DNA of 64,000 nt from Mycolicibacterium pulveris (GTDB taxonomy: Bacteria; Actinomycetota; Actinomycetes; Mycobacteriales; Mycobacteriaceae): NCBI RefSeq assembly GCF_010725725.1, contig NZ_AP022599.1, forward strand, positions 186,001 through 250,000. Reading direction: 5' to 3'. The first letter of the stretch is position 1, and each line of letters opens with the position of its first letter. Below the pieces are notes generated by a model. It did not search any database. It saw only the letters and a list, made by a program, of their open reading frames with translations, and was not told the origin of the DNA. The position numbers were made by a program, and so were the translations under genes. Of this stretch, positions 1-9,282 are shown one piece after another.

Positions 1-263
1 CCGAAAGCCCGCCGACGAATCGCCACCTCAAGACACTGCGGATCGGGATGCAACCACGCACCCCGCCCCGGCAGCCTTCTCGCTGAATCAACGGTCAGGG
101 CGCTGACACCATTCCCAGGCCCGCTTCCGTTGTCGACAGCGACCACTCGAAGCAGTTCGACGGCCAGCTCTCGCTTTCGGCAGCCCACGCATGTCCGCAC
201 CGGGCCGACAATGGCGTCGGAGCTGCGTCGATGCGTCGAAGCCGAAGTCTCGCGCTGGATCAC
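1..263 (-). CDS. ylxR: YlxR (DUF448) family protein, 3' part cut by window edge
   Basis: Reading the minus strand from a GTG at 263 gives 87 codons without a stop up to the window edge. The protein begins VIQRETSAST and carries the YlxR signature RTCVGCRKR near residues 25-33, then a PGRGAWLHPD motif typical of the DUF448 fold. YlxR is a small RNA-binding protein encoded between nusA and infB in actinobacteria (Rv2840c in M. tuberculosis), and here it lies directly downstream of nusA, as expected. Its exact role is unsettled; links to RNase P and translation have been proposed. infB should follow to the left of the window. No upstream ATG competes with the GTG start. Identity is confident; only the C-terminus is missing. 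Confidence 0.9.
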   Translation of the reverse strand, partial: MIQRETSASTHRRSSDAIVGPVRTCVGCRKRELAVELLRVVAVDNGSGPGNGVSALTVDSARRLPGRGAWLHPDPQCLEVAIRRRAF

Positions 264-336
264 AGGTGAGTCTACCGTCCCGTCTGGTGCGATTCGCAAC
301 GGCTGTGCTGGTCGGCGTGTGGGCTAGCAGCCGACC

Positions 337-1380
337 CTAACGGTCGTGGACGGCGCCGCGCGCCGGGTCGGCGTCGGGTTCGGGCTTGTCGGCGACGGCG
401 GCATCGCTGCGGATGTCGATCCGCCAGCCGGTCAGCCGTGCCGCCAATCGGGCGTTCTGGCCCTCCTTGCCGATGGCCAGCGACAGCTGGAAGTCGGGCA
501 CGACGACGCGCGCCGCGCGGGCCGCCTCATCGATGATGCTCACCGACACCACCTTGGCCGGGGAAAGCGCGTTGGCCACGAACTTCGCCGGGTCGGGGTC
601 GTAGTCGATGATGTCGATCTTCTCCCCGGACAACTCGCTCATCACGTTGCGCACCCGCTGGCCCATCGGGCCGATGCAGGCGCCCTTGGCGTTGAGGCCG
701 GGCACCCGCGAGGTCACCGCGATCTTCGAGCGGTGGCCGGCCTCCCGCGCGACCGCCACGATCTCCACCGACCCGTCGGCGATCTCGGGCACCTCCAGCG
801 AGAACAGTTTGCGCACCAGGTTGGGGTGGGTGCGCGACAGCGTGATCAGGGGTTCGCGGGCGCCCCTGGTGACACCGACGACGTAGCACCGCAGCCGGTC
901 GCCGTGCTCGTAGCGTTCCCCGGGCACCTGCTCGGCCACGGGGATGACGCCCTCGGAGCCCTTGGTTTCGCTGCCGATCCGGACGACGACGAGGCCGCGG
1001 GCGTTGGCCCGGGCGTCGCGCTGGATGACGCCGGCGACGATGTCGCCCTCGCGCGCCGAGAACTCGCCGTAGGTCTTCTCGTTCTCGGCGTCGCGGAACC
1101 GTTGCAGCATCACCTGCCGTGCGGTGGTCGCGGCGACCCGGCCGAACCCTTCCGGGGTGTCGTCCCACTCGGTGACGATGTTGCCGTCGGCGTCGCGTTC
1201 GGTGGCAATCACCTTGACCTCGCCGGTCTTGCGGTCGATCTCGATGCGGGCCTCGTCGGCGTGCCCCTCGGTGTGCCGGTAGGCGGTCAACAGCGCCGAT
1301 TTGATCGTCTCGACGAGTTCACCCACCGGGATGCCCCGGTCCACCTCGATCGCATGCAGTGCCGCCATGTCGATGTTCAC
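337..1380 (-). CDS. nusA: Transcription termination/antitermination factor NusA
   Basis: The 347-aa protein has the same length as M. tuberculosis NusA (Rv2841c) and matches it closely. It has an N-terminal RNA-polymerase-binding domain (about 1-105, starting [16 protein letters not shown]), an S1 domain (about 110-185, [19 protein letters not shown]) and two KH domains ([10 protein letters not shown] near 237, [14 protein letters not shown] near 302). Like other mycobacterial NusA it lacks the C-terminal acidic repeats of E. coli. NusA binds the RNA polymerase flap and nascent RNA, and tunes pausing, termination and rRNA antitermination. The start is GTG at 1380, overlapping the rimP stop as GTGA, so the two are probably translationally coupled in the classic rimP-nusA-ylxR-infB operon. 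Confidence 0.97.
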   Translation of the reverse strand: MNIDMAALHAIEVDRGIPVGELVETIKSALLTAYRHTEGHADEARIEIDRKTGEVKVIATERDADGNIVTEWDDTPEGFGRVAATTARQVMLQRFRDAENEKTYGEFSAREGDIVAGVIQRDARANARGLVVVRIGSETKGSEGVIPVAEQVPGERYEHGDRLRCYVVGVTRGAREPLITLSRTHPNLVRKLFSLEVPEIADGSVEIVAVAREAGHRSKIAVTSRVPGLNAKGACIGPMGQRVRNVMSELSGEKIDIIDYDPDPAKFVANALSPAKVVSVSIIDEAARAARVVVPDFQLSLAIGKEGQNARLAARLTGWRIDIRSDAAVADKPEPDADPARGAVHDR

Positions 1381-1916
1381 GCCCCGGCCTCCTTCCCAGA
1401 TCGGCCGACCAGCTCCAGCTCTCGCGGATTTGGCGGTGAAAACTCCACCTGGACAACGGCTTTCGCGATAGATTCCAACGGAAGTTCGCGCACCGTGAAG
1501 TGGGCGTTGCGGCCCTCGCGAACCACCAATCGCACCGCGCCGCCGCCGGTTTCACCCAGCCGGCCGGTGAGCTGGGAGCCGTCGGACAACGTCAACTCCA
1601 CCTTGCGACCGTGGGCGCGTCGATAGTGCTTCTCGGCGGTCAGCGGCCGGTCCACGCCCGGCGAGGTGACCTCGAGGACGTAGGGTGCCGCCGTGGCGTC
1701 CACACGGTCGAGCAGCTGTGACGCCGAGCGGGACAGCTCGGCCAGGGATTCCAGGTCGAGGCCGTCGTCGGCGTCGACCACCACCGTGACGCGCGGCGGA
1801 CGCGCGCCCGCATTGATCACCACGTCCTCGATTTCATAGCCGGCACGCGCGAACTCGCCGTCGAGCAGCTCGATCACCTGTTTCTGCGACGGCAATTCCG
1901 CAGACCGCTCCGTCAC
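1377..1916 (-). CDS. rimP: Ribosome maturation factor RimP
   Basis: A 179-aa protein homologous to Rv2842c. RimP assists maturation of the 30S ribosomal subunit. Visible conserved parts are the N-terminal alpha/beta domain ([20 protein letters not shown], then [19 protein letters not shown]), the central [15 protein letters not shown] motif that defines the family, and a C-terminal SH3-like domain ending [10 protein letters not shown]. The frame is open further upstream, but the GTG at 1916 has a GAGGAG Shine-Dalgarno sequence about eight bases before it, and the protein then aligns with the family N-terminus, so I use that start. It is the first gene of the rimP-nusA-ylxR operon; its promoter should lie in the 141-bp gap shared with the divergent lipoprotein gene. 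Confidence 0.95.
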   Translation of the reverse strand: MTERSAELPSQKQVIELLDGEFARAGYEIEDVVINAGARPPRVTVVVDADDGLDLESLAELSRSASQLLDRVDATAAPYVLEVTSPGVDRPLTAEKHYRRAHGRKVELTLSDGSQLTGRLGETGGGAVRLVVREGRNAHFTVRELPLESIAKAVVQVEFSPPNPRELELVGRSGKEAGA

Positions 1917-2057
1917 GGCGAGCTCCTCATCTTGAGTTGTTCGGACATAGGCTCGGCGCACGCTTTACAAGACACTGAAACCGACTACCCACGATACGCC
2001 AGGCCGGCCGAGGGAAGCGCCAAACGCGCGGCCGCCCGCGGGGACGGCGATGGCAAG

Positions 2058-2564
2058 ATGTTGCTCGTGCCGAGCCCACCGCCGACCGTCAGCAGGCGTC
2101 GTGTGTTGCTTGGGGCGGCCGCGCTGACGCTGCTCGGTGTGACCGCAGCCGGCTGCGGATCGCCACCGCCACCCGAAGTCGACGAGCTGCTCGCGCAGCT
2201 CAACCGTGCCCGCGCCGACAGCCAGCTGGCCACCGACGCCGCCGCGAACGCGCGCGGCGCCGTCGCGCAGGCGCTCACCGCCGTCGCCGCCGAACGGTCC
2301 GCACACGCCCAGGCGCTCACCGACGAGCTGGTCCGGCTACGCGGCGACGACGCCCCGACCGAGACGCCGACCAGCACCACGGCCGAGCCCACCCGGGCCC
2401 CCACCGCCAAGGACGTCGTCGGCGCGCTGCGGGTGTCGGCGCAGAGCGCCACCGAACTGGCCGCCACGTTGTCGGGTTACCGCGCCGGGCTGGTGGCGTC
2501 GATCGCGGCCGCCTGCACCGCGGCCTACACCGTCGCGCTCGCCTTTCCCGAGGGAACGCCATGA
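2058..2564 (+). CDS. Putative exported lipoprotein, alanine-rich (Rv2843-like)
   Basis: The 168-aa product starts with a basic segment containing SRRRVLLGAA, followed by a hydrophobic stretch and TAAGC. This looks like a signal peptide with a lipobox-type cysteine, and the paired arginines give it a Tat flavour. The mature part is alanine-rich and helical (VDELLAQLNRARADSQLATD, then AQALTAVAAERSAHAQALTD) with a Thr/Pro-rich linker in the middle. Function is unknown; position and composition match Rv2843 of M. tuberculosis. It overlaps the next gene by ATGA, so the two are probably one operon divergent from rimP. The start is uncertain: ATG 2058 is used, and GTG 2067 is equally possible. Confidence 0.75.
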   Translation: MLLVPSPPPTVSRRRVLLGAAALTLLGVTAAGCGSPPPPEVDELLAQLNRARADSQLATDAAANARGAVAQALTAVAAERSAHAQALTDELVRLRGDDAPTETPTSTTAEPTRAPTAKDVVGALRVSAQSATELAATLSGYRAGLVASIAAACTAAYTVALAFPEGTP

Positions 2565-3037
2565 CCGCGCCGCAGCCGAGCACCCCGTCGCGTCCGGCGG
2601 ATCCCGCCGAGGGTGCGTTGTTCGACGCCGTGGCCACCGAGCACGCCACGATCTACGGCTACGGGGTGGTGTCCGCGCATTCGCTTCCCGAACGCAATTA
2701 CCTGGTGTCCGAGGCGATCGCTGAGCACCGCGAACGCCGCGAGGCCGCGCTGGCCATGCTTGCCGAGCGGTCCGTCGACGCGCCGCTGCCCGCGGCCGGG
2801 TATCAGCTGCCGCTGGACGTCGACACCCCCGTGGACGCCGCGAAACTCGCGGTGCGGATGGAGGACGACGCCGCGACCGCCTGGCGTGCGGTCGTCGAAC
2901 AGGCCACCGATCAGCAGGACCGGGCGTTCGCGGTGGCCGCGCTGACGCAGTGCGCGGTGATGGCCGCGCGGTGGCGCCGGGTGCTGGGCATCGACCCGGT
3001 CACCGTCGCGTTCCCCGGCGGCAACGAGGAATCCTGA
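2561..3037 (+). CDS. DUF4439 ferritin-like domain protein (Rv2844-like)
   Basis: The 158-aa protein belongs to the actinobacterial DUF4439 family, predicted to form a four-helix ferritin-like bundle. Visible features are GALFDAVATEHATIYGYGVV near the N-terminus, EAIAEHRERREA in the second helix, and a C-terminal helix with DRAFAVAALTQCAVMAARWR and the ending GIDPVTVAFPGG. Glu and His residues sit where di-iron ligands lie in ferritin-like folds, but I cannot confirm metal binding. It starts at the ATG overlapping the lipoprotein stop (ATGA), so the exported lipoprotein and this cytosolic protein are probably co-expressed. Substrate and function are unknown. Confidence 0.85.
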   Translation: MTAPQPSTPSRPADPAEGALFDAVATEHATIYGYGVVSAHSLPERNYLVSEAIAEHRERREAALAMLAERSVDAPLPAAGYQLPLDVDTPVDAAKLAVRMEDDAATAWRAVVEQATDQQDRAFAVAALTQCAVMAARWRRVLGIDPVTVAFPGGNEES

Positions 3038-3102
3038 GCCGGCGGTGCGGTTTCATCCGCGACGCGCCGGGACGGGCGTATAAGAGCGCACAACCGCGGC
3101 GC

Positions 3103-4170
3103 TCAGGCGCGGCTGGTCTCGAAGGGCACCTCGTAACGCGCGACGTAGTCCGCGGACCGCTCGCGAACCTCGCCCACCTGCAGTCCGTAGTCTTCGAGCC
3201 GATATCCGTGGCTGCCGAATCGGCCCCGGGGATGGGTGTCGACGTAGCCGCAGACGGCCAGGCGCGCCCGCGGCGACAACGTGCGACCGCACCCGGCGTA
3301 GATCGCCTCGACGGTGCCGACCGGATCGGCGACGAGGTCGGCATACCGCACGTCGATGATCCGGCGCGCGGGGTCGGCGCGGCGAAACGCCTCGATCCGC
3401 TCGATGGACACCTCGAGCATCCGGGTCCAGTGCTCGGCGATGTAGGAGGTGTGGTCGGCGTCGCTGAAAGTTCCTGTCAGCGTGGACAACAGGCTGCACG
3501 CCGACGCGCACAGCACCGCCGGGTCGCGGTGCAGCACCACCAGTTGGGCGTCGGGGTAGACGGCGGTCAGCGCGTCCAGCGCGATCGCGTGATGTGGGCT
3601 CTTCAGCGTCCAGTGGCCGCGCACGCCGCCGCTCTGCAGTACCTGCAGCACCGTGCGGTGGTATTCGTATGCCGAGCGGTGGTCGGCGCCCAGCAGCCAG
3701 CGGCTGTAGCTCGGCACGTTGGCGATGGCCTCCCAGGTCAGGCCCTTGAAGTCCTGTCCGAGCAGGGTCAGGCACTCGGTGGGGCCGGCGGCGTCCTCGT
3801 GGTGGACCACCTTGACCTTCGGGTTCAGCGATTCGAGCATGTCGATGGCCGCGGCCGCGGCGTCGACGCGCGCACCCGACCGGTACGTCCGGTGCGACGG
3901 CGGCGGGACGCTGTCGGCCGCCTCCCAGCGCTGCAGCGAGCGGTTGGTGCGATCCTGGTCGAGCAGCTCGCTGACGAATGTCGTACCCGCCCGGAACAGG
4001 CCGATGACCACTAGCGGCGCCCCGACCGGCTCGGCCGCGACTTCGGGGTGTTGCCGTACCCAATCCATCACCTTGAGCCGGTTGGCCAGGCCTCCGATCA
4101 TGTTCTGCCGCAGGGCCATATCGCCGAGGTCGTTGAGTCGAGCTTCAGCGCCTGCCGCTTCGCACAGCAC
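3103..4170 (-). CDS. Sulfotransferase family protein, 5' end apparently lost
   Basis: The product is a mycobacterial Stf-type sulfotransferase. Homology is visible from about 4227 (GSDDFGPGDFREGL). The PAPS-binding loop is GLFRAGTTFVSELL, the second conserved region has TLKSPHHAIALDALTAVYPD with HRDPAVLCAS (3'-phosphate binding), and the C-terminal part contains DVRYADLVADPVGTVEAIY. Such enzymes move sulfate from PAPS to lipids or small molecules. No usable start codon lies in this frame immediately upstream of the homologous region: the sequence there belongs, in another frame, to a tetR gene start. GTG 4170 is the nearest in-frame start and keeps the PAPS site, but whether it is translated is uncertain. 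It may be a pseudogene or a 5'-truncated working gene. Confidence 0.7.
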   Translation of the reverse strand: MLCEAAGAEARLNDLGDMALRQNMIGGLANRLKVMDWVRQHPEVAAEPVGAPLVVIGLFRAGTTFVSELLDQDRTNRSLQRWEAADSVPPPSHRTYRSGARVDAAAAAIDMLESLNPKVKVVHHEDAAGPTECLTLLGQDFKGLTWEAIANVPSYSRWLLGADHRSAYEYHRTVLQVLQSGGVRGHWTLKSPHHAIALDALTAVYPDAQLVVLHRDPAVLCASACSLLSTLTGTFSDADHTSYIAEHWTRMLEVSIERIEAFRRADPARRIIDVRYADLVADPVGTVEAIYAGCGRTLSPRARLAVCGYVDTHPRGRFGSHGYRLEDYGLQVGEVRERSADYVARYEVPFETSRA

Positions 4171-4229
4171 GGTGAGTCCCTCGCGGAAGTCGCCGGGCCC
4201 GAAGTCGTCGGACCCCGCGAGCTCGACGG

Positions 4230-4331
4230 CGTGATGTCTATCAGCGACGCGTTGAAGACCCCGTCGCTGGCGAATGCCCGCGCTGCGCTGTCGAGCAGCC
4301 GTTCCCTGGTCTTCGACGCGTCCGGCGGCAC
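4230..4331 (-). pseudogene. Truncated TetR-family regulator, N-terminal remnant
   Basis: From GTG 4331 the minus strand encodes about 34 residues, including SKTRERLLDSAARAFASDGV and then FNASLIDIT, a typical first helix and start of the helix-turn-helix of TetR regulators. The match stops abruptly at about 4230, where DNA encoding the N-terminal region of a sulfotransferase begins in a different frame. The HTH recognition helix and the whole ligand domain are missing. The simplest reading is a deletion that joined the 5' end of tetR to the sulfotransferase gene. The tetR start lies 13 bp downstream of the proS stop. Confidence 0.75.
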
Positions 4332-4343
4332 GGGCCCCGTCCG

Positions 4344-6083
4344 CTATCCGAGCGCCGCGGCGACATCTGCGGCCGCGTTCGCGACGGCGATCTCCCGCGT
4401 CTCGCCGGTGACCCGGTTGCGCAGCTCGACGACACCGTCGGCCCAGCCGCGCCCAACCACGACAATCCATGGCACACCGAGCAATTCGGCGTCCTTGAAC
4501 TTCACCCCTGGCGAGGCGGTGCGGTCGTCGAGCAGGACCTCGACGCCGAGCCGGTCCAGGTCCGCGGCCAGCTTTTCCGCGCCGGCGCGGGCGGCGGCAT
4601 CCTTGTTGGCGATCACCAGGTGGGCGTCGAACGGCGAGACCGAGGACGGCCAGGCCAGACCGAGCTCGTCGTGGTGCTGTTCGGCGATCACCGCGACCAG
4701 CCGCGACACCCCGATGCCGTAGGAGCCCATGGTCAGGCGCACCGGCTTGCCGTCCTCGCCGAGCACGTCCACCTCGAACGCGTCGGTGTATTTGCGGCCG
4801 AGCTGGAAGATGTGGCCGATCTCGATGCCGCGCGCCGACACCAGCGGTCCGGCCCCGTCCGGGGACGGATCGCCGTCGCGCACCTCGGCGGCTTCGATGG
4901 TGCCGTCGGGCACGAAGTCACGGCCCGCGACCAGGCCCACCACGTGCTTGCCGGGCTCGTCGGCCCCGGTGATCCACGACGTGCCGTCCACCACCCGCGG
5001 GTCGACGAGATAGCGAACACCGTTGGCCAGCAATGCTTTCGGACCGATGTAGCCCTTGGCCAGAAACGGATACCTGGCGAAATCGGCGTCGTCGAGCATC
5101 GCGTACTCGGCGGGTTCGAGCGCGGCGCCGAGGCGTTTGTCGTCGACCTCGCGGTCGCCGGGCACCCCCACCGCCAGCAGTTCCCACTCGCCGCCCGGTT
5201 GGCGCACCTTCAGCACGACGTTCTTCAGTGTGTCGGCCGCGGTGACCGTGCGGTCCAGCGCGGTGTTGGCCCACTCGACCAGCGTGGCGATGGTCGGGGT
5301 GCCGGGGGTGTCGTACACCTTGGGTTCGGGTTGCCCGTCGATGGGCAGCGCGGGCGGCGCCGCGGTGGTGACCGCCTCGACGTTGGCGGCGTACCCGGAT
5401 TCCAGGCAACGGACGAACGTGTCCTCGCCGATGTCGCTTTCGGCGAGAAACTCCTCGGATGCGCTGCCGCCCATGGCACCTGACACCGCCGAGACGATGA
5501 CGTACCGCACGCCGAGGCGGTCGAAGATGCGTTGGTAGGCGCTGCGGTGAGCCTGGTACTGAACGGCCAGCCCGTCATCGGAGGTGTCGAAGGAGTACGA
5601 GTCCTTCATCACGAACTCGCGCCCGCGCAGAATCCCGGCGCGGGGCCTGGCCTCGTCGCGGTACTTGGTCTGGATCTGGAACAGCAGCAGCGGAAAGTCC
5701 TTGTAGCTGCTGTATTCGCCCTTGACCGTCAGCGTGAACAGCTCCTCGTGGGTCGGCCCGAGCAGGTAGTCGTTGCCGCGGCGGTCCTGCAAGCGAAACA
5801 AGCTGTCGCCGTATTCGGTCCAGCGGTTCGTCGCCTCGTAGGGCGCCCTGGGAAGCAACGCGGGAAACAGGATCTCCTGGCCGCCGATCGCGGCCATCTC
5901 CTCGCGCACGATGTTCTCGATCTTGCGCAACACCCGCAGCCCCAGCGGAAGCCAGCTGTAAAGGCCCGGTCCGACCGGGCGGATGTAGCCGGCCCGGATC
6001 AGCAGCTTGTGGCTGGGAACCTCGGCGTCGGCCGGGTCGTCGCGCAGCGTGCGCAGGAACAGCTCGGACATGCGGGTGATCAC
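4344..6083 (-). CDS. proS: Prolyl-tRNA synthetase
   Basis: A 579-aa class II aminoacyl-tRNA synthetase that charges tRNA-Pro, homologous along its length to Rv2845c. Class II motif 2 is seen in [24 protein letters not shown], the editing (INS) domain lies between about residues 225 and 380 ([26 protein letters not shown]), motif 3 is [13 protein letters not shown], and the C-terminal anticodon-binding domain contains [23 protein letters not shown] 6083 gives the N-terminus [20 protein letters not shown], matching the M. tuberculosis protein, and has an AAGG sequence nine bases upstream; a TTG at 6092 is less likely. It is followed closely by the MFS gene's operon on the same strand. Confidence 0.96.
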   Translation of the reverse strand: MITRMSELFLRTLRDDPADAEVPSHKLLIRAGYIRPVGPGLYSWLPLGLRVLRKIENIVREEMAAIGGQEILFPALLPRAPYEATNRWTEYGDSLFRLQDRRGNDYLLGPTHEELFTLTVKGEYSSYKDFPLLLFQIQTKYRDEARPRAGILRGREFVMKDSYSFDTSDDGLAVQYQAHRSAYQRIFDRLGVRYVIVSAVSGAMGGSASEEFLAESDIGEDTFVRCLESGYAANVEAVTTAAPPALPIDGQPEPKVYDTPGTPTIATLVEWANTALDRTVTAADTLKNVVLKVRQPGGEWELLAVGVPGDREVDDKRLGAALEPAEYAMLDDADFARYPFLAKGYIGPKALLANGVRYLVDPRVVDGTSWITGADEPGKHVVGLVAGRDFVPDGTIEAAEVRDGDPSPDGAGPLVSARGIEIGHIFQLGRKYTDAFEVDVLGEDGKPVRLTMGSYGIGVSRLVAVIAEQHHDELGLAWPSSVSPFDAHLVIANKDAAARAGAEKLAADLDRLGVEVLLDDRTASPGVKFKDAELLGVPWIVVVGRGWADGVVELRNRVTGETREIAVANAAADVAAALG

Positions 6084-6110
6084 AGCCGACAACCTTACTG
6101 ACTGGCGCGG

Positions 6111-7595
6111 CTACAGTTCGCCGGCCTCCACCGCTTCGCGGGTGTGCTGGGCGGTGGCGATCTGGCGGGCGGTGAACCCGATCCCGAACGCCGCGATGCC
6201 GACCATCACCGCGACGCCGGCGACCCACAGCAGCGAGTACGTGTAGCCCTGCCCCAACGCGTCGAGTTGGGCGGGCGTCATGTCGTTGACCGGGCCGGTG
6301 GTGCCGCCCAGATACAGGGTGCGGGAGGTCTGCACGGCCTGGATGACGACGAGCACCAGCGGGCCGCCCAGGTTCTGCACCATGAGCGTGATCGAGGACA
6401 CCGGGCCGATCTCGCCGGGGCCCACCCCGGCGATGGCGCACAGCGGCAGGATCACCGCGATCATCCCGATCCCGAAACCGCCGACGACGATGGGCGCGAA
6501 CAGGTCCGGGAAGTAGGGGATGCTGCGGTCCAGCAGCGAGCCGTACAGCATCGCGCCCAGGACGAACACCCCGCCGCCGATGATCAGCCAGCGCGGTGCG
6601 ATGCGCGGGGCGAGCTTGGCCGCCGTCGCGCTGCCCACGGCGAACGCCAGCGCGAACGGGATGAAGCAGATGCCCGCTTTCAGCGCCGAGTACCCGAGCA
6701 CGTCCTGCACCAGCAGCCCGATCATCACCGTCAGGGTCAGCATCACGCCGCCGGCCAGAAACAGCGCGACGAACGTCATCACCCGGTTGCGGTTGTCGAA
6801 CACCGAGAACGGCACGATGGGATGCTGCGCGGTGCGCTCCACGAGCAGGAACCCGAGGAAGAACACCGCCGACGCTGCCGCGGCGCCGAGCACCAGCGGG
6901 TCGATCCACCCGCGCGGTGGGCCCTGGGTGAAGACCAGCACCGCCGACGTGCAGCCGAGCGTGGCCAGCAGTGCGCCGGTGACGTCGAGTTTGAGGCGTT
7001 CGTGCTGGGTCTCGGCCGGCTGCGTGACCGCGACGGCGGCGATCACCACGCCGATCGGCACGTTGATGAGAAACGCCAGCCGCCACGAGATCACCGTCAG
7101 CGCGCCGCCGAGCACCAGGCCGGTGACCGAGCCGATGCCCTGCATGGCCGCCGAGATCGCCAGCGCCCGGTTGCGGGCCTGCCCGACCGCATACGTCGTC
7201 GCGATCAACGCGAGCCCGGTGGGCGCGGCGACCGCGGCCCCGGTGCCCTGCACCGCCCGCGCAACGATCAGCGTGGTGGGGTCGGTGGCCAGGCCGCACA
7301 CCAGCGAGGCGATCGTGAACACCCCGACGCCGGACAGGAACGCCCGCTTGTGCCCGATGGCGTCGCCGATGCGCCCGCCGAGCAGCAACAACCCGCCGAA
7401 CGCCAGCACGTAGGCGGTGATCACCCAGCTCTTGCTCACGTCGGTCAGGCCGAGGTCGGCCTGTATCCGCGGCAGCGCGACGATCACGATCGTGCCGTCG
7501 AGCGTCGACATCAGCTGCATGCCGGTGATCGCGAAGATCGCCGGGCCCAACACCTTCGACGCCAGCGGCGCGCGGTCCGTCGACCCGGCAGACAT
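6111..7595 (-). CDS. MFS drug exporter, EfpA-like paralogue (DHA2, 14 TM)
   Basis: A 494-aa membrane transporter of the 14-helix DHA2 family of the major facilitator superfamily, clearly paralogous to the EfpA protein encoded next to it. Motif A appears as GGRIGDAIGHKRAF, motif C-like glycines in GIGSVTGLVLGGALT, and shared EfpA features include SWVITAYVLAFGG, SRTLYLGGTTGPV and a C-terminus ending in GEL. Compared with EfpA it lacks the roughly 35-residue cytosolic N-terminal extension. It probably exports lipophilic compounds or lipids using the proton gradient; recent work on EfpA points to lipid transport. It lies 73 bp downstream of efpA on the same strand, so it is a tandem duplicate that may be co-transcribed. 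Confidence 0.88.
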   Translation of the reverse strand: MSAGSTDRAPLASKVLGPAIFAITGMQLMSTLDGTIVIVALPRIQADLGLTDVSKSWVITAYVLAFGGLLLLGGRIGDAIGHKRAFLSGVGVFTIASLVCGLATDPTTLIVARAVQGTGAAVAAPTGLALIATTYAVGQARNRALAISAAMQGIGSVTGLVLGGALTVISWRLAFLINVPIGVVIAAVAVTQPAETQHERLKLDVTGALLATLGCTSAVLVFTQGPPRGWIDPLVLGAAAASAVFFLGFLLVERTAQHPIVPFSVFDNRNRVMTFVALFLAGGVMLTLTVMIGLLVQDVLGYSALKAGICFIPFALAFAVGSATAAKLAPRIAPRWLIIGGGVFVLGAMLYGSLLDRSIPYFPDLFAPIVVGGFGIGMIAVILPLCAIAGVGPGEIGPVSSITLMVQNLGGPLVLVVIQAVQTSRTLYLGGTTGPVNDMTPAQLDALGQGYTYSLLWVAGVAVMVGIAAFGIGFTARQIATAQHTREAVEAGEL

Positions 7596-7668
7596 GGATA
7601 GCGAGCCTACCCACCGGCGATTTCGGCGTACCTGGTCACGCTAGGCGTGACGAACTACGCCCAAATCG

Positions 7669-9249
7669 CTACAGCTCGCCGTGATCGAGCGCGTCTTTGA
7701 CCTCTTGGGCGTGGGCGACCTCGGCGGCCGTGTAGCGGATGAACAGCGCCGCGCAGCCGACGATCACCGCGACCGCGGCCACCCACAGCAGGCCGTAGGT
7801 GTAGCCCTGGTCGAGCGCGTGCAGTTGCGCGCTGTCCATGTCGTGCACCGGGCCGGTGGTGCCGCCCAGGTACAGGGTGCGTGAGGTGATCACGGCCTGG
7901 ACGACCGCCAACACCAGTGGGCCGCCGAGGTTCTGCAGCATCAGCGCGATCGCCGACACCGGTCCGATCTGGTCGAAGCCGACACCGGCGATGGCCGACA
8001 CGGTCAGCGGGACGACGATCATGCCGATGCCGAACCCACCGACGGTGATGGGGATCACCAGGTTCGGGAAGTACGGAATGTCACCGTGCAGCGTGGAGCC
8101 GTAGATCATCGCGCCGAGCACCAGCACACCGCCGGCGATCACCAGCACCCGCGGCGGGAACAGCGACACCAGGTGCGACGACACGCCCAACCCCATGCCG
8201 AGCGCGATGACGAACGGGATGAAGCCGATGCCCGCGCGCAGCGGCGTGTAGCCCATGATGTCCTGCACGTACAGCCCGATCAGCACGGTCAGCGTGAACA
8301 TCACCCCGCCGGCCAAAAAGATCGCGGCGAACGTGGCGACCCGGTTGCGGTCCTTGAACAGCTCGAACGGCACGACGGGGTTCTCCGCGGTGCGTTCGAC
8401 GTAGAGGAACGCCGCCAAGAAAGTCAGCGCGGCGATTCCCGAGCCCACCGTCACCGGCGACAGCCAGCCCTGCTCGGGGCCCATCGAGAAGCCGAACACC
8501 GCGGCCGTGCAGCCCAGCGTGGCCAGGATCGCGCCCGCGGCGTCGAGCTTGAGCCGCTCGCGCTGCGTCTCTCGGAGGGTGGTGCGGGCCAGATAGACCA
8601 CCAGCATGCCGATCGGCACGTTCACCAAAAACGCCCAGCGCCAAGACACTTCGGTCAGCGCGCCGCCGACGACCAAACCCATCACCGAGCCGACGCCGGT
8701 CATGGCGGCGAACACGGCGGTGGCGGCGTTACGGGCCGGGCCCTTGGGGAACGTCGTCGCGATCAGCGCCAGGCCGGTCGGTGAGGCGATCGCGGCGCCG
8801 ACGCCCTGCAACAACCTGGCGATCACCAGGGTGGTCTCGTCCCAGGCGATGCCGCACAGGATCGAGGCGATCGAGAACAGCGTGACGCCCACGATGAAGG
8901 TGCGCTTGCGCCCGATGGTGTCGCCGAGCCGGCCGCCCAGCAGCATCAGCCCGCCGAACGCCAACACATAGGCGGTGATGACCCAGCTGCGACCGGCGTC
9001 GGTCAGGCTGAGCTCGTCTTGGATCTTGGGGAGCGCGACGATCGCGATGGTGCTGTCCATGGTGGCCAGCAACTGCATCCCGCCGATGGCGATGACCGCG
9101 GCGAAAAAGCGTCGCGACGGTTGCCACGCTCGGGTCGTTCCAGTTCGCTCGGCAGCGGCCCGGCCCCCGCGTACGGGTTGCGACCGATTTGCCCCGCCCT
9201 CGGCGTCACGGCGCATGGCTGCGCGCGCTGCGTCATTGAGAGCCGTCAT
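7669..9249 (-). CDS. efpA: EfpA-type MFS efflux/lipid transporter
   Basis: A 526-aa protein matching M. tuberculosis EfpA (Rv2846c, 530 aa) in position, length and sequence. It keeps the EfpA start MTALNDAAR, an Arg-rich cytosolic N-terminus, GGMQLLATMDSTIAIVALPK in TM1, motif A GGRLGDTIGRKRTF, and KGPARNAATAVFAAMTGVGS followed by VMGLVVGGALTE in TM5. The C-terminal signature SRTLYLGGTTGPV and the end DALDHGEL also match. EfpA is a 14-helix DHA2 transporter of the inner membrane associated with drug tolerance and lipid transport. Only 33 bp separate its start from the cysG stop, so transcription may come partly from the cob/cysG operon and partly from a local promoter. Confidence 0.95.
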   Translation of the reverse strand: MTALNDAARAAMRRDAEGGANRSQPVRGGRAAAERTGTTRAWQPSRRFFAAVIAIGGMQLLATMDSTIAIVALPKIQDELSLTDAGRSWVITAYVLAFGGLMLLGGRLGDTIGRKRTFIVGVTLFSIASILCGIAWDETTLVIARLLQGVGAAIASPTGLALIATTFPKGPARNAATAVFAAMTGVGSVMGLVVGGALTEVSWRWAFLVNVPIGMLVVYLARTTLRETQRERLKLDAAGAILATLGCTAAVFGFSMGPEQGWLSPVTVGSGIAALTFLAAFLYVERTAENPVVPFELFKDRNRVATFAAIFLAGGVMFTLTVLIGLYVQDIMGYTPLRAGIGFIPFVIALGMGLGVSSHLVSLFPPRVLVIAGGVLVLGAMIYGSTLHGDIPYFPNLVIPITVGGFGIGMIVVPLTVSAIAGVGFDQIGPVSAIALMLQNLGGPLVLAVVQAVITSRTLYLGGTTGPVHDMDSAQLHALDQGYTYGLLWVAAVAVIVGCAALFIRYTAAEVAHAQEVKDALDHGEL

Positions 9250-9254
9250 AACGG

Positions 9255-9274
9255 GTTACCTTACAGTAATCTTA
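9255..9274 (-). promoter_or_regulatory. Candidate efpA promoter/operator
   Basis: On the minus strand the short gap before efpA reads TAAGATTACTGTAAGGTAAC. TAAGAT (9269-9274) fits the mycobacterial -10 pattern TAnnnT and sits 19 bases before the ATG. It is followed by TTACTGTAAGGTAA, an imperfect dyad with TTAC/GTAA arms. The AT-rich run is striking in this GC-rich DNA. No convincing -35 element was seen, because it would lie in the 3' end of cysG. Confidence 0.4.
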
Positions 9275-9282
9275 GGAATCCT

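Noticed and set aside
346..1626. Long plus-strand open frame over nusA and rimP
   Set aside because: Antisense to two confidently identified genes; Gly/Arg/His-rich translation with no family resemblance. Typical of high-GC shadow frames.
6144..7601. Long plus-strand open frame opposite the EfpA-like gene
   Set aside because: The minus strand encodes a clear 14-helix transporter; the plus frame gives low-complexity Arg/His/Asp-rich sequence.
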